A stretch of DNA of 64,000 nucleotides from Urbifossiella sp043733485 (lineage in GTDB: Bacteria; Planctomycetota; Planctomycetia; Gemmatales; Gemmataceae). The stretch is from assembly GCA_043733485.1 (NCBI GenBank), contig JAYTGN010000083.1:12398-76397 (forward strand), in the 5' to 3' direction. The notes under the pieces were generated by a model. It worked only from the letters and a program-made list of their open reading frames with translations. It ran no database searches and was not told the origin of the DNA. The translations under genes and the position numbers were made by a program. This document shows, piece by piece, positions 1 to 8,641 of this stretch; position 1 is the first letter of the stretch; each line of letters opens with the position of its first letter.

Positions 1-141
1 CGCAGGCAGTAGCAGCCCGATCAACACGCCGATGATTGCAATGACGACGAGTAGCTCGATGAGCGTGAAGCCGCACCGGCGCGAACGCCCGCTCGGGTAC
101 GAATTGACGGACGCGATGTGCAAGCTCGATACTCGTGACAT
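1..141 (-). CDS. Prepilin-type / DUF1559-like protein, N-terminal fragment
   Basis: Only the first 47 codons are inside the window; the gene runs off the left edge. Reading the minus strand from an ATG at 139-141 gives a short basic leader ending in RRCG, followed directly by FTLIELLVVIAIIGVLIGLL. That is the classic type IV prepilin cleavage/methylation signal: cut after the Gly, Phe at +1, Glu at +5, then a hydrophobic helix. In planctomycetes this signal usually belongs to the very abundant DUF1559 family or to type II secretion pseudopilins, which are processed by a PilD-type peptidase at the inner membrane. The DUF1559 assignment is inference because the diagnostic C-terminal part is outside the window; the prepilin signal itself is seen directly. 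Confidence 0.85.
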   Translation of the reverse strand, partial: MSRVSSLHIASVNSYPSGRSRRCGFTLIELLVVIAIIGVLIGLLLPA

Positions 142-172
142 GTGAGAACCAACTTCTTAAAGTACGAAGCGT

Positions 173-2395
173 TCAACGATCCGTTTTCTCCGGTTGCAAT
201 TCCGCAGCTTGGGCGAAGTCGCGTTTCGCGGCGGCGGCGTTGCCCATCTTCTCGCTGCACTGTCCGCGGAAGTGGTAGTTCCAGGCGTAGCGCGGCCGCT
301 GGGCGATGCACGCGGTGAGGCCGACGCGGGCCTCGGCCGGCCGATTCTGATGGAGCGCACACAGGGCCAGGAACAGCCGGGCCGCGTAGTGCTCCGGCTC
401 GAGGCCGAGTACCGCTTCAAACTCGCGTTCGGCTCCGGCAAAGTCGCGGGAACGAAGCCGATCGACTCCTTCGAGAAAGCGCTCGCCGGTCTCATCGGGC
501 GGCAACGGCACGGCCCGGAGGCGCTCCGCCTCCGCTTCCGGCTTACGACCCAACCGATCCAGGAACGATGCTTTCTTCAACGCGAATCCCCGCGAACTGC
601 CCGTCCCCATTTCTTCTAGACGAGCGAGCGCCCGGCTCGCGTCCGATTCCATCAGGATCAGGTCCGCATCCACCAACGCGAGTCGTTCCCGTTCGACGCG
701 CCAAGCCGGATCGTTCGGCAGGGTGAACTCGAAGGCTTCGCGAATCGCTTGGCGGGCCGTGGCGACGGGCTCGCGCTTCGTCGAATCGAGCAGCAAACTT
801 TGGAGCAAGGCATCGTCGCGGCGTTCGTCGTATTCGCGGGGGGGGGTTCGCAGTTTCCAGTGCTGGAGGTTGGCGGCCTTCAAACTGTGATCGAGCCAGC
901 CGGAGACGCCGGTCTGGAAATCTTGCAGTTCGGGCTCGCCCTGCACCTTGTGCCAAGCTTCGCGGAACCGGGCCTGGGCGGCTTCTTCATCCTTGAGAAG
1001 CAGTGCATCCTGTCCTCGTTGAACGAGTGCGGCCACTTCGACGCGAAGCCCTGCTAGCCGCTGCTTCTCGCGGTGGTTCCAGATGCCAGCGGCGGCGGCC
1101 CCGCCAATCGCGAGCAGTAACGCGACGGCGATGAGCGCCGCGTGCGTGGGCCGGCGGCGGCACCACTTCCACATACGTTCCCAAGTTGGAGTGGGTCGGG
1201 CCGCGATCGGTTCACCGCAGAGGAAGTGGCCGAGATCGTTCGCCATGGCTTGGGCACTCGCGTAGCGCCGATTCGATTCCTTGTGGAGGCAGTGGAGGCA
1301 GATCGTTTCGAGGTCGCGCGGGATCGCGGGCTGAAGCCGACGCGGCGACAGCGGCTCCTCCGTGCGAATCCGGTGCAGCGTTTCCACCACGCTCGTGGCC
1401 ACGAATGGAACCTGCCCCGTGAGGCATTCGTACAGCAGCGTGCCGAGGGCGTAGACGTCGGTTGCGGGGCCGATGCCATCGTGCCGGCCCGTAGCTTGCT
1501 CGGGCGACATGTAGCGAGGCGTGCCGATCGGTTCGCCGGTGCGGGTCGCATCGCGCGGCGAGTCCGGATCTTCTTCCAGTAATTTGGCGAGGCCGAAGTC
1601 GGTGAGCTTCGGAATACCATCGTGCGTGAAGAGTACGTTCGAAGGCTTCAGATCGCGGTGAATGATGTTGCGGTCGTGGGCGTGGTGGACGGCACCGGCG
1701 AGCGTTTGAATCAGTTCGGCGGCGGCGCGCGGCGCGAACGGGAACTTCTTCAACTGCTCGGAAAGCGTGCCGCGATCCGCCAGTTCGAGCGCCAGATAGG
1801 GCAAGCCGTCCGCCTGGCCGACCTCGAAGATCTGCACGATGTTCGGATGCTGGAGGCGTGCGATCGCCTCGGCTTCGGTCTGGAAGCGGGAGATTTCGCG
1901 GGCCGTGGGAATGCGGCCGGGACGGAACATCTTGAGGGCGACGTTCCGGTGGAGGCGGCGGTGCCGGGCCTTGTAGACCACGCCCATGCCGCCTTGCCCC
2001 AACCGATGCAGCACTTCGTACTCGGGAAGATTGGGACCGAGCCCACCCGGAAGCAACTTGACCTCGGGCAGCGTTTCCACGTTGATTTGAGCCGTCTGCG
2101 CGAGAACTTTATCGCCCTGGACGGCGCGGTGAACTTCGAACTGCAGTTCGAGGTCGGCTCGCATGTTCGGGAAGCGTCGGGCGTACTCGTCTTCGGAAGG
2201 GTGTTCGCCGAGTTCCTCGCGGAGGACGATCTCGTTGTAAATCAGGTCGAGTTGCGCTTCGGAGCTTTCTTCCAGGGACGAACCTTCGAGCAGTTCCACG
2301 ACGTCGGGGCGGCTGCCGGCCAGCCACGCTTCGCGCTGCTGGTCGAGTATCGAATCGAGAATCGCGTTCGCGAGATCAGCCATCGCCCTCTCCAT
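173..2395 (-). CDS. Membrane-anchored Ser/Thr protein kinase with TPR-like C-terminal region
   Basis: A 740-residue Hanks-type kinase. Residues 1-120 form a helical N-terminal extension containing EYARRFP, a segment often seen ahead of planctomycete kinase domains. The kinase domain spans about 126-395: Gly loop GQGGMGVVY (133-141), ATP-binding Lys155, catalytic HRDLKPSN with Asp248, DFG at 266-268 and activation segment GTPRYMSPEQA, so it should be active. A transmembrane helix follows at about 418-438. The remaining ~300 residues lie on the other side of the membrane and contain helical TPR-like repeats (clearest after 600) that could sense or bind a ligand. The first 20 bp overlap the end of the upstream sigma-factor gene, so translation is probably coupled. 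MADLAN, four codons inside, is an alternative start. Substrates are unknown; modulation of the neighbouring sigma factor is the natural hypothesis. Confidence 0.95.
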   Translation of the reverse strand: MERAMADLANAILDSILDQQREAWLAGSRPDVVELLEGSSLEESSEAQLDLIYNEIVLREELGEHPSEDEYARRFPNMRADLELQFEVHRAVQGDKVLAQTAQINVETLPEVKLLPGGLGPNLPEYEVLHRLGQGGMGVVYKARHRRLHRNVALKMFRPGRIPTAREISRFQTEAEAIARLQHPNIVQIFEVGQADGLPYLALELADRGTLSEQLKKFPFAPRAAAELIQTLAGAVHHAHDRNIIHRDLKPSNVLFTHDGIPKLTDFGLAKLLEEDPDSPRDATRTGEPIGTPRYMSPEQATGRHDGIGPATDVYALGTLLYECLTGQVPFVATSVVETLHRIRTEEPLSPRRLQPAIPRDLETICLHCLHKESNRRYASAQAMANDLGHFLCGEPIAARPTPTWERMWKWCRRRPTHAALIAVALLLAIGGAAAAGIWNHREKQRLAGLRVEVAALVQRGQDALLLKDEEAAQARFREAWHKVQGEPELQDFQTGVSGWLDHSLKAANLQHWKLRTPPREYDERRDDALLQSLLLDSTKREPVATARQAIREAFEFTLPNDPAWRVERERLALVDADLILMESDASRALARLEEMGTGSSRGFALKKASFLDRLGRKPEAEAERLRAVPLPPDETGERFLEGVDRLRSRDFAGAEREFEAVLGLEPEHYAARLFLALCALHQNRPAEARVGLTACIAQRPRYAWNYHFRGQCSEKMGNAAAAKRDFAQAAELQPEKTDR

Positions 2396-2969
2396 CGAGT
2401 CCCATGCCGACCATAACTTTGTTCAGAGCCCGCGTCATTTGCTTTCGCAAGGCCACATCGGTTCCGCCGAGTTCATCGGCGAGTTCTTGCCAGGAGCGGC
2501 CGAGCGATCGCTGCTCCGCGAGGTAGCGCTCTGGCGGGGCGAGTCGTTCGCGCACCTTCTCCAGGATCTCTTTCGCCGAGGCCTGTTCGCTCGGGTCGGA
2601 GGCCGCATCGGGAACGATGTCGGCATCCTCGCCGGAACCCGTCTCTCGGCGGACGTCGCGCTTGAGAGCCCGAAGCCGGTTGGCCTGGTTCGCAAGCTTG
2701 TTGCGGGCGATCGCGGCCAAGAGGTTCAGCAGTTCCTTCGGCGAATCGATCTCGTACTGCCCCAGTGCGGTCCGGACGAAGAAACTCGCGAGTACCGATT
2801 GGCACACGTCGGTGGAATCGAGCAGCCGTCGCATCTGGGCGTCGCGCAGGTGAATGCGAACCACGCGGCGAACGGCACCTTCGTAGCGCTGTACCAGCTC
2901 TCGGGCCGCGTCTTGATCGCGGTCGCGAACTCGTTGGATCAGTTCCTGGAACGGAAGACCGTCGGCCAA
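2376..2969 (-). CDS. ECF-type RNA polymerase sigma factor
   Basis: 197 residues, the usual ECF length. Region 2 is seen around residues 10-90 (DQDAARELVQRYEGAV, then LLDSTDVCQSVLASFF, the form typical of planctomycete ECF factors). Region 4, with its helix-turn-helix, lies around 135-190 (SLGRSWQELADELGG, then DVALRKQMTRALNKV). It should direct RNA polymerase to a specific promoter set. The start is TTG at 2967-2969, preceded by GGGAG seven bases upstream; no ATG fits. The stop lies inside the start of the following kinase gene, so the two form a tightly coupled pair. ECF groups genetically linked to Ser/Thr kinases are established in planctomycetes and often lack a classical anti-sigma factor. 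Kinase control of this factor is inference from the linkage. Confidence 0.93.
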   Translation of the reverse strand: MADGLPFQELIQRVRDRDQDAARELVQRYEGAVRRVVRIHLRDAQMRRLLDSTDVCQSVLASFFVRTALGQYEIDSPKELLNLLAAIARNKLANQANRLRALKRDVRRETGSGEDADIVPDAASDPSEQASAKEILEKVRERLAPPERYLAEQRSLGRSWQELADELGGTDVALRKQMTRALNKVMVGMGLDGEGDG

Positions 2970-3008
2970 GGCAAATCTCCCGGAGTTATCTCACGGAGGC
3001 GATCTGCC

Positions 3009-3037
3009 ATTATAGTGCGGTTCCTCGAACCCTCCAA
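3009..3037 (-). promoter_or_regulatory. Sigma70-like promoter of the sigma factor/kinase operon
   Basis: On the minus strand a TTGGAG -35 box (3032-3037) is separated by exactly 17 bp from a perfect TATAAT -10 box (3009-3014). This places transcription start near 3002, about 33 bp before the TTG start codon. It looks like a housekeeping promoter rather than an autoregulated ECF promoter. Confidence 0.6.
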
Positions 3038-3056
3038 TCCGGCTCCGGCGAATGGG

Positions 3057-3172
3057 TGTGCCTAGAGATTTTGGCGCTCGCTGATTTTCCTGGCGAACCG
3101 GCGACGTCAGTCGGCGGGTTTCTCGCACACCCGGCGACTGACGTCGCCGGTTCGCCAAAATCTCAAGGCACA
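3057..3172. repeat. Long imperfect inverted repeat between FG-GAP gene and sigma operon
   Basis: Inner arms 3091-3119 and 3129-3157 match in 28 of 29 bases around a 9-base loop. Outer arms 3057-3076 and 3153-3172 match in 19 of 20. A 14-base stretch (3077-3090) interrupts only the left arm. The element sits just 3' of the minus-strand gene ending at 3198 and could end its transcript, but there is no T-run, so it is better called an intergenic palindromic repeat with possible terminator activity. Confidence 0.75.
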
Positions 3173-3197
3173 CTTCCGGCGAATCGCCACGGTGGAA

Positions 3198-4481
3198 CTA
3201 GACCGACCGCGCTTCGATCTTGACCGCGTTCCCGTCCGATCCGATTTCCGCCTCGCCGAGGTCGCCGATCCGGAAGGTCGACAGGGTCGTGTGGAATCCA
3301 TTCCGCTCGATCTTCGTGGCAGCGACGACTTTCACCACCACGGGCGATTTGCCGGTGGGGGCGATCGTAACCGTACCGGCGGCGGTATCGATCGCGGTGA
3401 TCGTGCCTTCCACTTTCGTCGTCGGCACCGGGTTCACCGGAGTAGTTGGCGGTGGCGCGGCGTGGTCCTCGCGATGGGGATTGTCGTCGATCCTGCGACT
3501 GAACGAACCCGCGCCCGATCCGTTGCGGCCGTCGAAGAGCCGCACATCGTCGCTATTGCCGTGGCGCGTGTGGGTCACGATATCGTCGAGTCCATCGTGG
3601 GTCACGTCGTTCGCGTCGACGCGGACGCCGCCGCGGAATGCCGAGTCGTCGGCGAGGAAGTGGTTCATCTCGTGCCCGTCCCGCCCGCTGATGGCGCGTA
3701 CGACGGGACCGCCTCCCGGACCCGTGCCGGTGATGATGTCGTCGCGGCCATCGCCGTCGAGATCGCCGGAGGCGACGAGCACGCCGCCGCGGAAGCCGTC
3801 TTCGTAAGCGAAGAAGTTGCCGATCGTTTTTCCGTTCGCCCCGGAGAAGGTGACGACCCGGGGACCGCCGCCGACGCCCGTGCCGGTGATGATGTCGTCG
3901 TGCCCATCGCCATCGACATCGCCGGAGGCGACGAGCACGCCGCCGCGGAAGCCCTCTTCGTAGGCGAAGAAGTCTCGGAGTACGGTTCGTCCGAGGGTGG
4001 CACCGTCGAACACGCGCACGCGCGGTCCGCCGCCCGCTCCGGTGCCGACGATGATGTCGGCCTTGCCGTCGCCGTTCACATCGCCGGTGGAAACGGTAAG
4101 CCCTCCGGCGAACGAGGGTTCGAAGGCGAAGAAGTCGGCGAGCGTGTCCCCGGACTTGCCATCGACGATGCGGATGCGCGGCCCGCCACCTGCCCCTGGG
4201 GCGATGATCAGATCGCGAACGCCATCGCCGTTCACGTCGCCGAGAGCAACGTGGACTCCGCCTCGAAACGAGTCTTCGTACGCTTGAACCGTGTCGATGT
4301 CCCCGGCCGTGGCGGGGTTCACGATCGAGACCCGCGGGATCCCGCCATCGTCCGGCGCGACGGCGATCGCATCGTCCGGGATGGGGCTGAACCCGGCAGC
4401 CGGCATCGTCCGGCACTCGAACGACTCGAGTGAAGGACGGAACGTGGCCCGGCGCGAACGACTTGAGAATCGGTCTGACAT
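3198..4481 (-). CDS. FG-GAP/VCBS repeat protein with LExRxxP-type N-terminus
   Basis: 427 residues from the ATG at 4479-4481, which has GAGG five bases upstream. The frame is open further up, but that extension has no motif and no Shine-Dalgarno site. Near the N-terminus, after a basic stretch, comes LESFECRTMPA, the LExRxxP-type motif shared by four proteins here. There follow about five ~52-residue FG-GAP repeats with calcium-loop cores such as DVNGDGKADI, DVDGDGHDDI and DLDGDGRDDI, each with GGGPRV; the last (DVTHDGLDD) is degenerate. These should fold as a beta-propeller with Ca-binding loops. The last ~75 residues (GTITAIDTAAGTVTI...) form a small beta domain resembling DUF5666. A surface or secreted protein is likely; ligand unknown. 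It diverges from the gene at 4725 across a 243-bp gap. Confidence 0.85.
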   Translation of the reverse strand: MSDRFSSRSRRATFRPSLESFECRTMPAAGFSPIPDDAIAVAPDDGGIPRVSIVNPATAGDIDTVQAYEDSFRGGVHVALGDVNGDGVRDLIIAPGAGGGPRIRIVDGKSGDTLADFFAFEPSFAGGLTVSTGDVNGDGKADIIVGTGAGGGPRVRVFDGATLGRTVLRDFFAYEEGFRGGVLVASGDVDGDGHDDIITGTGVGGGPRVVTFSGANGKTIGNFFAYEDGFRGGVLVASGDLDGDGRDDIITGTGPGGGPVVRAISGRDGHEMNHFLADDSAFRGGVRVDANDVTHDGLDDIVTHTRHGNSDDVRLFDGRNGSGAGSFSRRIDDNPHREDHAAPPPTTPVNPVPTTKVEGTITAIDTAAGTVTIAPTGKSPVVVKVVAATKIERNGFHTTLSTFRIGDLGEAEIGSDGNAVKIEARSV

Positions 4482-4724
4482 GACAACCTCATGGATCGAA
4501 GCGGGCGAGTCGGAGCGGTATCGCGATCGACGGCGAACACCTTCGCTCCTGCCAAGTTCATCCGCAACCGCGAATCGACGGGACAAGAAAATCGCGAAAT
4601 AGCTCCCGATCCGGAATTTCCCGTTTTCCTTGTCCTCACCTCTCACGGTTCCTGATGGTTACGTCAGCGGCGAGTTCGCCGTCGCGTTTCAAACCCAATT
4701 TCGACCTTTCGCTGGAGGCTCTCG

Positions 4725-7712
4725 ATGTTCGTTTCCTGGATTCGCACTTTGTTCCCGAAACCGTGCCGACCGGCTCGTCGCACGGTGAAGCCCCCTGCGA
4801 CGAATCGCTTCCGGCCGGGGTTTGAAGACCTCGAAGGCCGCGCCATGCCGAGCTTCCTCACGCCGGTGGGCGTTCCGGCCGGGGCCTCCGAAGGGGCGGT
4901 CGTCGTCGGCGACTTCAACGGCGATGGCAAGCAGGACATCGCCGTTTCCAACGTGAACAACTTCATCAACGTGGCCCTGGGCAACGGGGACGGCACCTTC
5001 CAGGCGCCGATCGTCAGCGCGACGACTGCCGGGTCGTGGGCGATGGTGACGGGCGACTTCAACCACGACGGCAAGCTCGACCTGGCCGCGAACTCGATCG
5101 GCGGAGTGTCGATCGACATCATCCTCGGCAACGGCGACGGCACCTTCCAACCGCGCGTGTCGTACTCGACGGGCTCTTACGCGAACCGGCTCGCGACCGG
5201 CGATCTGAACAACGATGGCTTTGCCGACGTGGTCGGCGTGTCGTCCGTCGGGGCCGGGAGCGCGTTCGTTCTGATGAACAACGGCATCGGCGGCTTCTCG
5301 CCGGTCCAGTCCTTCCCGGCCGGGTCCGGGGCTGCCGACATCAAGGTCGCCGACCTCGACCGGGACGGCAAACTCGATCTCGTCATCGCCAACCAGAACA
5401 GCGCCGGCGGCGTCAACACGATGAAGGGGAATGGGGACGGCACCTTCCAGGCCCCGCACAGCTACTACGCCAGCACCGCACCGTACCGCGAGACTGTCGG
5501 CGACTTCAACAACGACGGCAACCCCGACGTGTGCGTGCTGAACTCGTACATCGGCAACCAGATGACGATCCTGCTGGGCAACCCGGACGGCACTTACCAG
5601 CCGGCGCACTCGTACTCGCTCCCGAACGGCAGCAGCGGCGAACTCACCTCGGCCGACTTCAACGGCGACGGCAACATCGACATCATCGAAGCCAACGGGC
5701 AGGTCGAACTCGGCCGCGGCGATGGTTCGTTCTACGGCATCCAGGGCAACGCCGGGTTCAACGGCAACTACATGGCGCTCGGCGATCTCAACGGCGACGG
5801 GGCCGTGGACGCGGTGGCCACCGGATTCGGCGCGGTCGCCACCACCATGACGAACGCGAAGAACGACCAAACCCTCGTCGGCAGTGCGGTGCAACTGAGT
5901 CTGAGCGCCCCAGCCACGGCCGTCGCGGGCCAGGCATTCCCCGTCACCGTCACGGCCCTGGACGCCAACGGGAATGTCGCCACGAACTTCCTGGGAACCG
6001 TGGGATTCTTCAACCCGCTGAATCCGGCCGTGGCGACCTCGTACACGTTCACCGCCGCGGACGCCGGAGTCCACACGGTCGCCAACGGCGGCGTCCTGCT
6101 CACTGCCGGCGTGCAGACGCTGACTGCCACGTCGCCGCTTCTGCCGAACGCGACCACGACGGTCACAATCACCCCAGCGGCGGCGGCCAAATTCCAGGTG
6201 ACCGGCCCGACGACCGCCGTCGCCGGCGACCCGACGACGAGCATCACCGTGACGGCCCTGGACGCCTTCAACAACGTGGCCCCGTCCTACGCCGGCACGG
6301 TCCACTTCGCCAGCACCGACGCGCAAGCGGGGCTGCCGGCCAACTACACCTTCACCGTCGCCGACACCGGGGTTCACACCTTCGCCGTCACCCTGAAGAC
6401 CTCCGGCACCCAGACGGTCAGCGCGACCGACACTCTGGTCGCGGCCGCCAACGGGGTCACCTCGCCCATCACCGTGACCGCCGGTGCCGCGGTCGGGCTG
6501 AGCTTGTCCGGGGGTGGCGGGTTCGTCAACTCGCCGCAGGTGGTCGCCGTCTACGCCCGCGATATCTACGGCAACATCGCCACGACCTACAGCGGCACCG
6601 CCCACCTGACGACCAGCGACCCGCTGGCAACCGTTCCGGCGGACGGCCCGATCGCCAACGGCGTCGGGTTCTTCACCCTCACGCCGCGAACGATCGGCAC
6701 GCAGACCATCACGGCGACGGACGCAAGCACCGGGTTCACGGCCACGGAGTCGGTGGTGGTGACGGCGGGGCAAGGCGTGTCGTTCACCGTCACGCCGCTG
6801 ACCAACGCCGCCGCCGGCACGGTCCAGTCGATGACGGTCACGGTGTACGACGCCTTCGGCAACGTCTCGACCGTGTACCGCGGGACGATGCGCGTCTCCA
6901 GCAGCGACCCGACGGTGAGCGGGTTCTACACCTTCACCGCGGCCGACGCCGGCGTTCACACCTTCACCGTGGCGCTGACGCGGGCCGGGACGCAGAGCGT
7001 CACCGTCGGGGACATCGCGACCCCGGCAATGACGCTGACTCAGACGGGCATCGTGGTGACACCGGCCGCGGCGGCTTACATCGCGGTCACGCCGCTGGTG
7101 GGGACCGTGGCCGGGGTCGCGCAGAACGTGACGATCACCGCCCGCGACATCTACGGGAACCTGGCGACCAGCTACCGCGGGACTCTGGCGTTCACCAGCA
7201 GCGACACCCTCGTGGCAATGCTCCCGACGTACACCTTCACGGCGACCGACGCGGGCAGCCACACGTTTAGCGTGACGTTCAAGTCGTCGCGCGGGCAGAC
7301 GTTCACGGCGACCGACACCGTGACCTCCACGATGACGTACTTCCAACGGGACATCATGATCTCCGCGGGGGCCATGACGGGCTTCGCCTTCCGCGTGCCG
7401 TCGAGCGCGTCGGCGGGGGTGGCCTTCGCCGTGACGCTGACGGCGGTGGACGCGTTCGGCAACACGATCACCAACTACGTCGGGAAGGTTCACTTCACCG
7501 GTCCGAACGGTGTTCCGGTGGACTACACGTTCACCGCGGCCGACGCGGGCTCGCACGTGTTCTCGGTCACCCTGTCCTCGACCGGTACCCAAACGATCGG
7601 CGTGCAGGACACCTTGAACGGCGCGCTGAAGGGCCAGACGAGCGTGCAGATCGTCGCTAGCGGCGGAGGCGGCGGCGGAGGCGGCACCGGTGGAGGTGGC
7701 AAGAGGCCGTAA
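4725..7712 (+). CDS. Seven FG-GAP repeats plus six Ig-like repeats, surface protein
   Basis: 995 residues; ATG preceded by GGAGG with six-base spacing. The N-terminus is basic and contains FEDLEGRAMPS (LExRxxP-type motif). Residues ~50-380 hold seven FG-GAP/VCBS cores (DFNGDGKQD, DFNHDGKLD, DLNNDGFAD, DLDRDGKLD, DFNNDGNPD, DFNGDGNID, DLNGDGAVD), the number expected for a complete seven-bladed, calcium-loop beta-propeller as in integrin alpha chains. From ~385 to 975 there are six ~95-residue Ig-like (Big/invasin-type) repeats with the pattern AVAG..F.VTVTA.DA.GN and YTFTAADAGVHTF. The C-terminus is Gly-rich and ends GGGKRP. It is probably exported and adhesive; no classical signal peptide or membrane helix was seen. 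The long antisense frame under this gene has no domain logic and is treated as a shadow. Confidence 0.9.
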   Translation: MFVSWIRTLFPKPCRPARRTVKPPATNRFRPGFEDLEGRAMPSFLTPVGVPAGASEGAVVVGDFNGDGKQDIAVSNVNNFINVALGNGDGTFQAPIVSATTAGSWAMVTGDFNHDGKLDLAANSIGGVSIDIILGNGDGTFQPRVSYSTGSYANRLATGDLNNDGFADVVGVSSVGAGSAFVLMNNGIGGFSPVQSFPAGSGAADIKVADLDRDGKLDLVIANQNSAGGVNTMKGNGDGTFQAPHSYYASTAPYRETVGDFNNDGNPDVCVLNSYIGNQMTILLGNPDGTYQPAHSYSLPNGSSGELTSADFNGDGNIDIIEANGQVELGRGDGSFYGIQGNAGFNGNYMALGDLNGDGAVDAVATGFGAVATTMTNAKNDQTLVGSAVQLSLSAPATAVAGQAFPVTVTALDANGNVATNFLGTVGFFNPLNPAVATSYTFTAADAGVHTVANGGVLLTAGVQTLTATSPLLPNATTTVTITPAAAAKFQVTGPTTAVAGDPTTSITVTALDAFNNVAPSYAGTVHFASTDAQAGLPANYTFTVADTGVHTFAVTLKTSGTQTVSATDTLVAAANGVTSPITVTAGAAVGLSLSGGGGFVNSPQVVAVYARDIYGNIATTYSGTAHLTTSDPLATVPADGPIANGVGFFTLTPRTIGTQTITATDASTGFTATESVVVTAGQGVSFTVTPLTNAAAGTVQSMTVTVYDAFGNVSTVYRGTMRVSSSDPTVSGFYTFTAADAGVHTFTVALTRAGTQSVTVGDIATPAMTLTQTGIVVTPAAAAYIAVTPLVGTVAGVAQNVTITARDIYGNLATSYRGTLAFTSSDTLVAMLPTYTFTATDAGSHTFSVTFKSSRGQTFTATDTVTSTMTYFQRDIMISAGAMTGFAFRVPSSASAGVAFAVTLTAVDAFGNTITNYVGKVHFTGPNGVPVDYTFTAADAGSHVFSVTLSSTGTQTIGVQDTLNGALKGQTSVQIVASGGGGGGGGTGGGGKRP

Positions 7713-7737
7713 TGACGGTTGAAGGCATTCGCAACGA

Positions 7738-7768
7738 CCCTCGGCGAATCACTTTCGCCGAGGGTTTT
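7738..7768 (+). terminator. Rho-independent terminator
   Basis: A perfect 11-bp stem (7738-7748 with 7754-7764) around a 5-base loop TCACT is followed by TTTT. It lies 25 bp after the stop of the plus-strand surface gene, in the gap before the convergent gene ending at 7790. The T-run orientation fits termination of the plus-strand transcript. Confidence 0.85.
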
Positions 7769-7789
7769 GCGTTTCTCGTCTCTTTTGCG

Positions 7790-8641
7790 TTACCCCACGA
7801 ACACGCCATCGGTGAGGGCCGCACCGCCGAAGACGGAGAGGTCCTGGAACGTGCCGGGCTCGCCGTTCGTAATGAAGTTCAATCCGCGATAAACGCGGAC
7901 GTTCGCGGGCGAACCCTCGCCGCTGCCCACGGCGAGGTCGGCTCGCGCGTCGCCGTCGGCGTTCTTGACGGCCACCCGCACGCCGCCGCGGTCGTTCGAA
8001 TTCCCCGCCACGAAGAAGTTCGCCACCGGCTGCGAGAACAGATTCGGACTGTTCGAAGTGAGCAACGCCCCGGACAGGATGAAGACACGCGGCGCGCCAC
8101 CCGGCCCGCCGCCGAAGATGAGGTCCGCGAAGCCGTCGCCGGTGATGTCCCCCAACGCGGCGAAGATGCCATTGCGAAGCGTGGCCGCATCTTCCGGGAA
8201 GGCAAAGAAATCGTTTCTCAACTTCGTGCGGGAACTGAGGAGCGTGGTGCCGTCGAACAGCGCGACGCGCGGCCCACCGCCGAACCCTGCCGCCACGAGC
8301 AGGTCCGGCTTCCCATCCTTGTTGATGTCGCCGAGTGCCGAGCGAGCGCCGCCGCGGAAGGCCGGATCGTCCACGCCCAGGAAGTTCGCGCGAACCGTCG
8401 GCGTGGTTCCCACGAGCGAGAAGATGGTGACGCGCGGCCCGCCGCCCTGATCCGGCGTGATCACGATCTCGGCCCGGCCATCGCCATCCAGATCCGCGGC
8501 GGAGACGAACCCACCGCCGGTGAAGTCTTCACTTCCCGCGAACGGCGCGGTCGCGGGAATGAGCAGCGTGCTGTTATCGACCCCGCTCACCACGGCGAAG
8601 CGGATGGGCGTACCCGGCCCCGTGATGAGGATGGTGTCCGG
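7790..8641 (-). repeat. FG-GAP 3' module duplicated at 25929-26780
   Basis: The last 283 codons of this gene encode a segment that differs from the last 283 codons of the gene at 25929-28613 at only about 13 residues by eye. Nucleotide differences are scattered and largely silent. The copies are ~18 kb apart on the same strand. Confidence 0.85.

Noticed and set aside
4689..7592. 967-codon open frame antisense to the FG-GAP/Ig-like gene
   Set aside because: Arg/Gly/Val/Asp-rich with no motifs; the plus strand has seven FG-GAP cores and regular Ig-like repeats, a proper start and a terminator. High GC gives long stop-free antisense frames.
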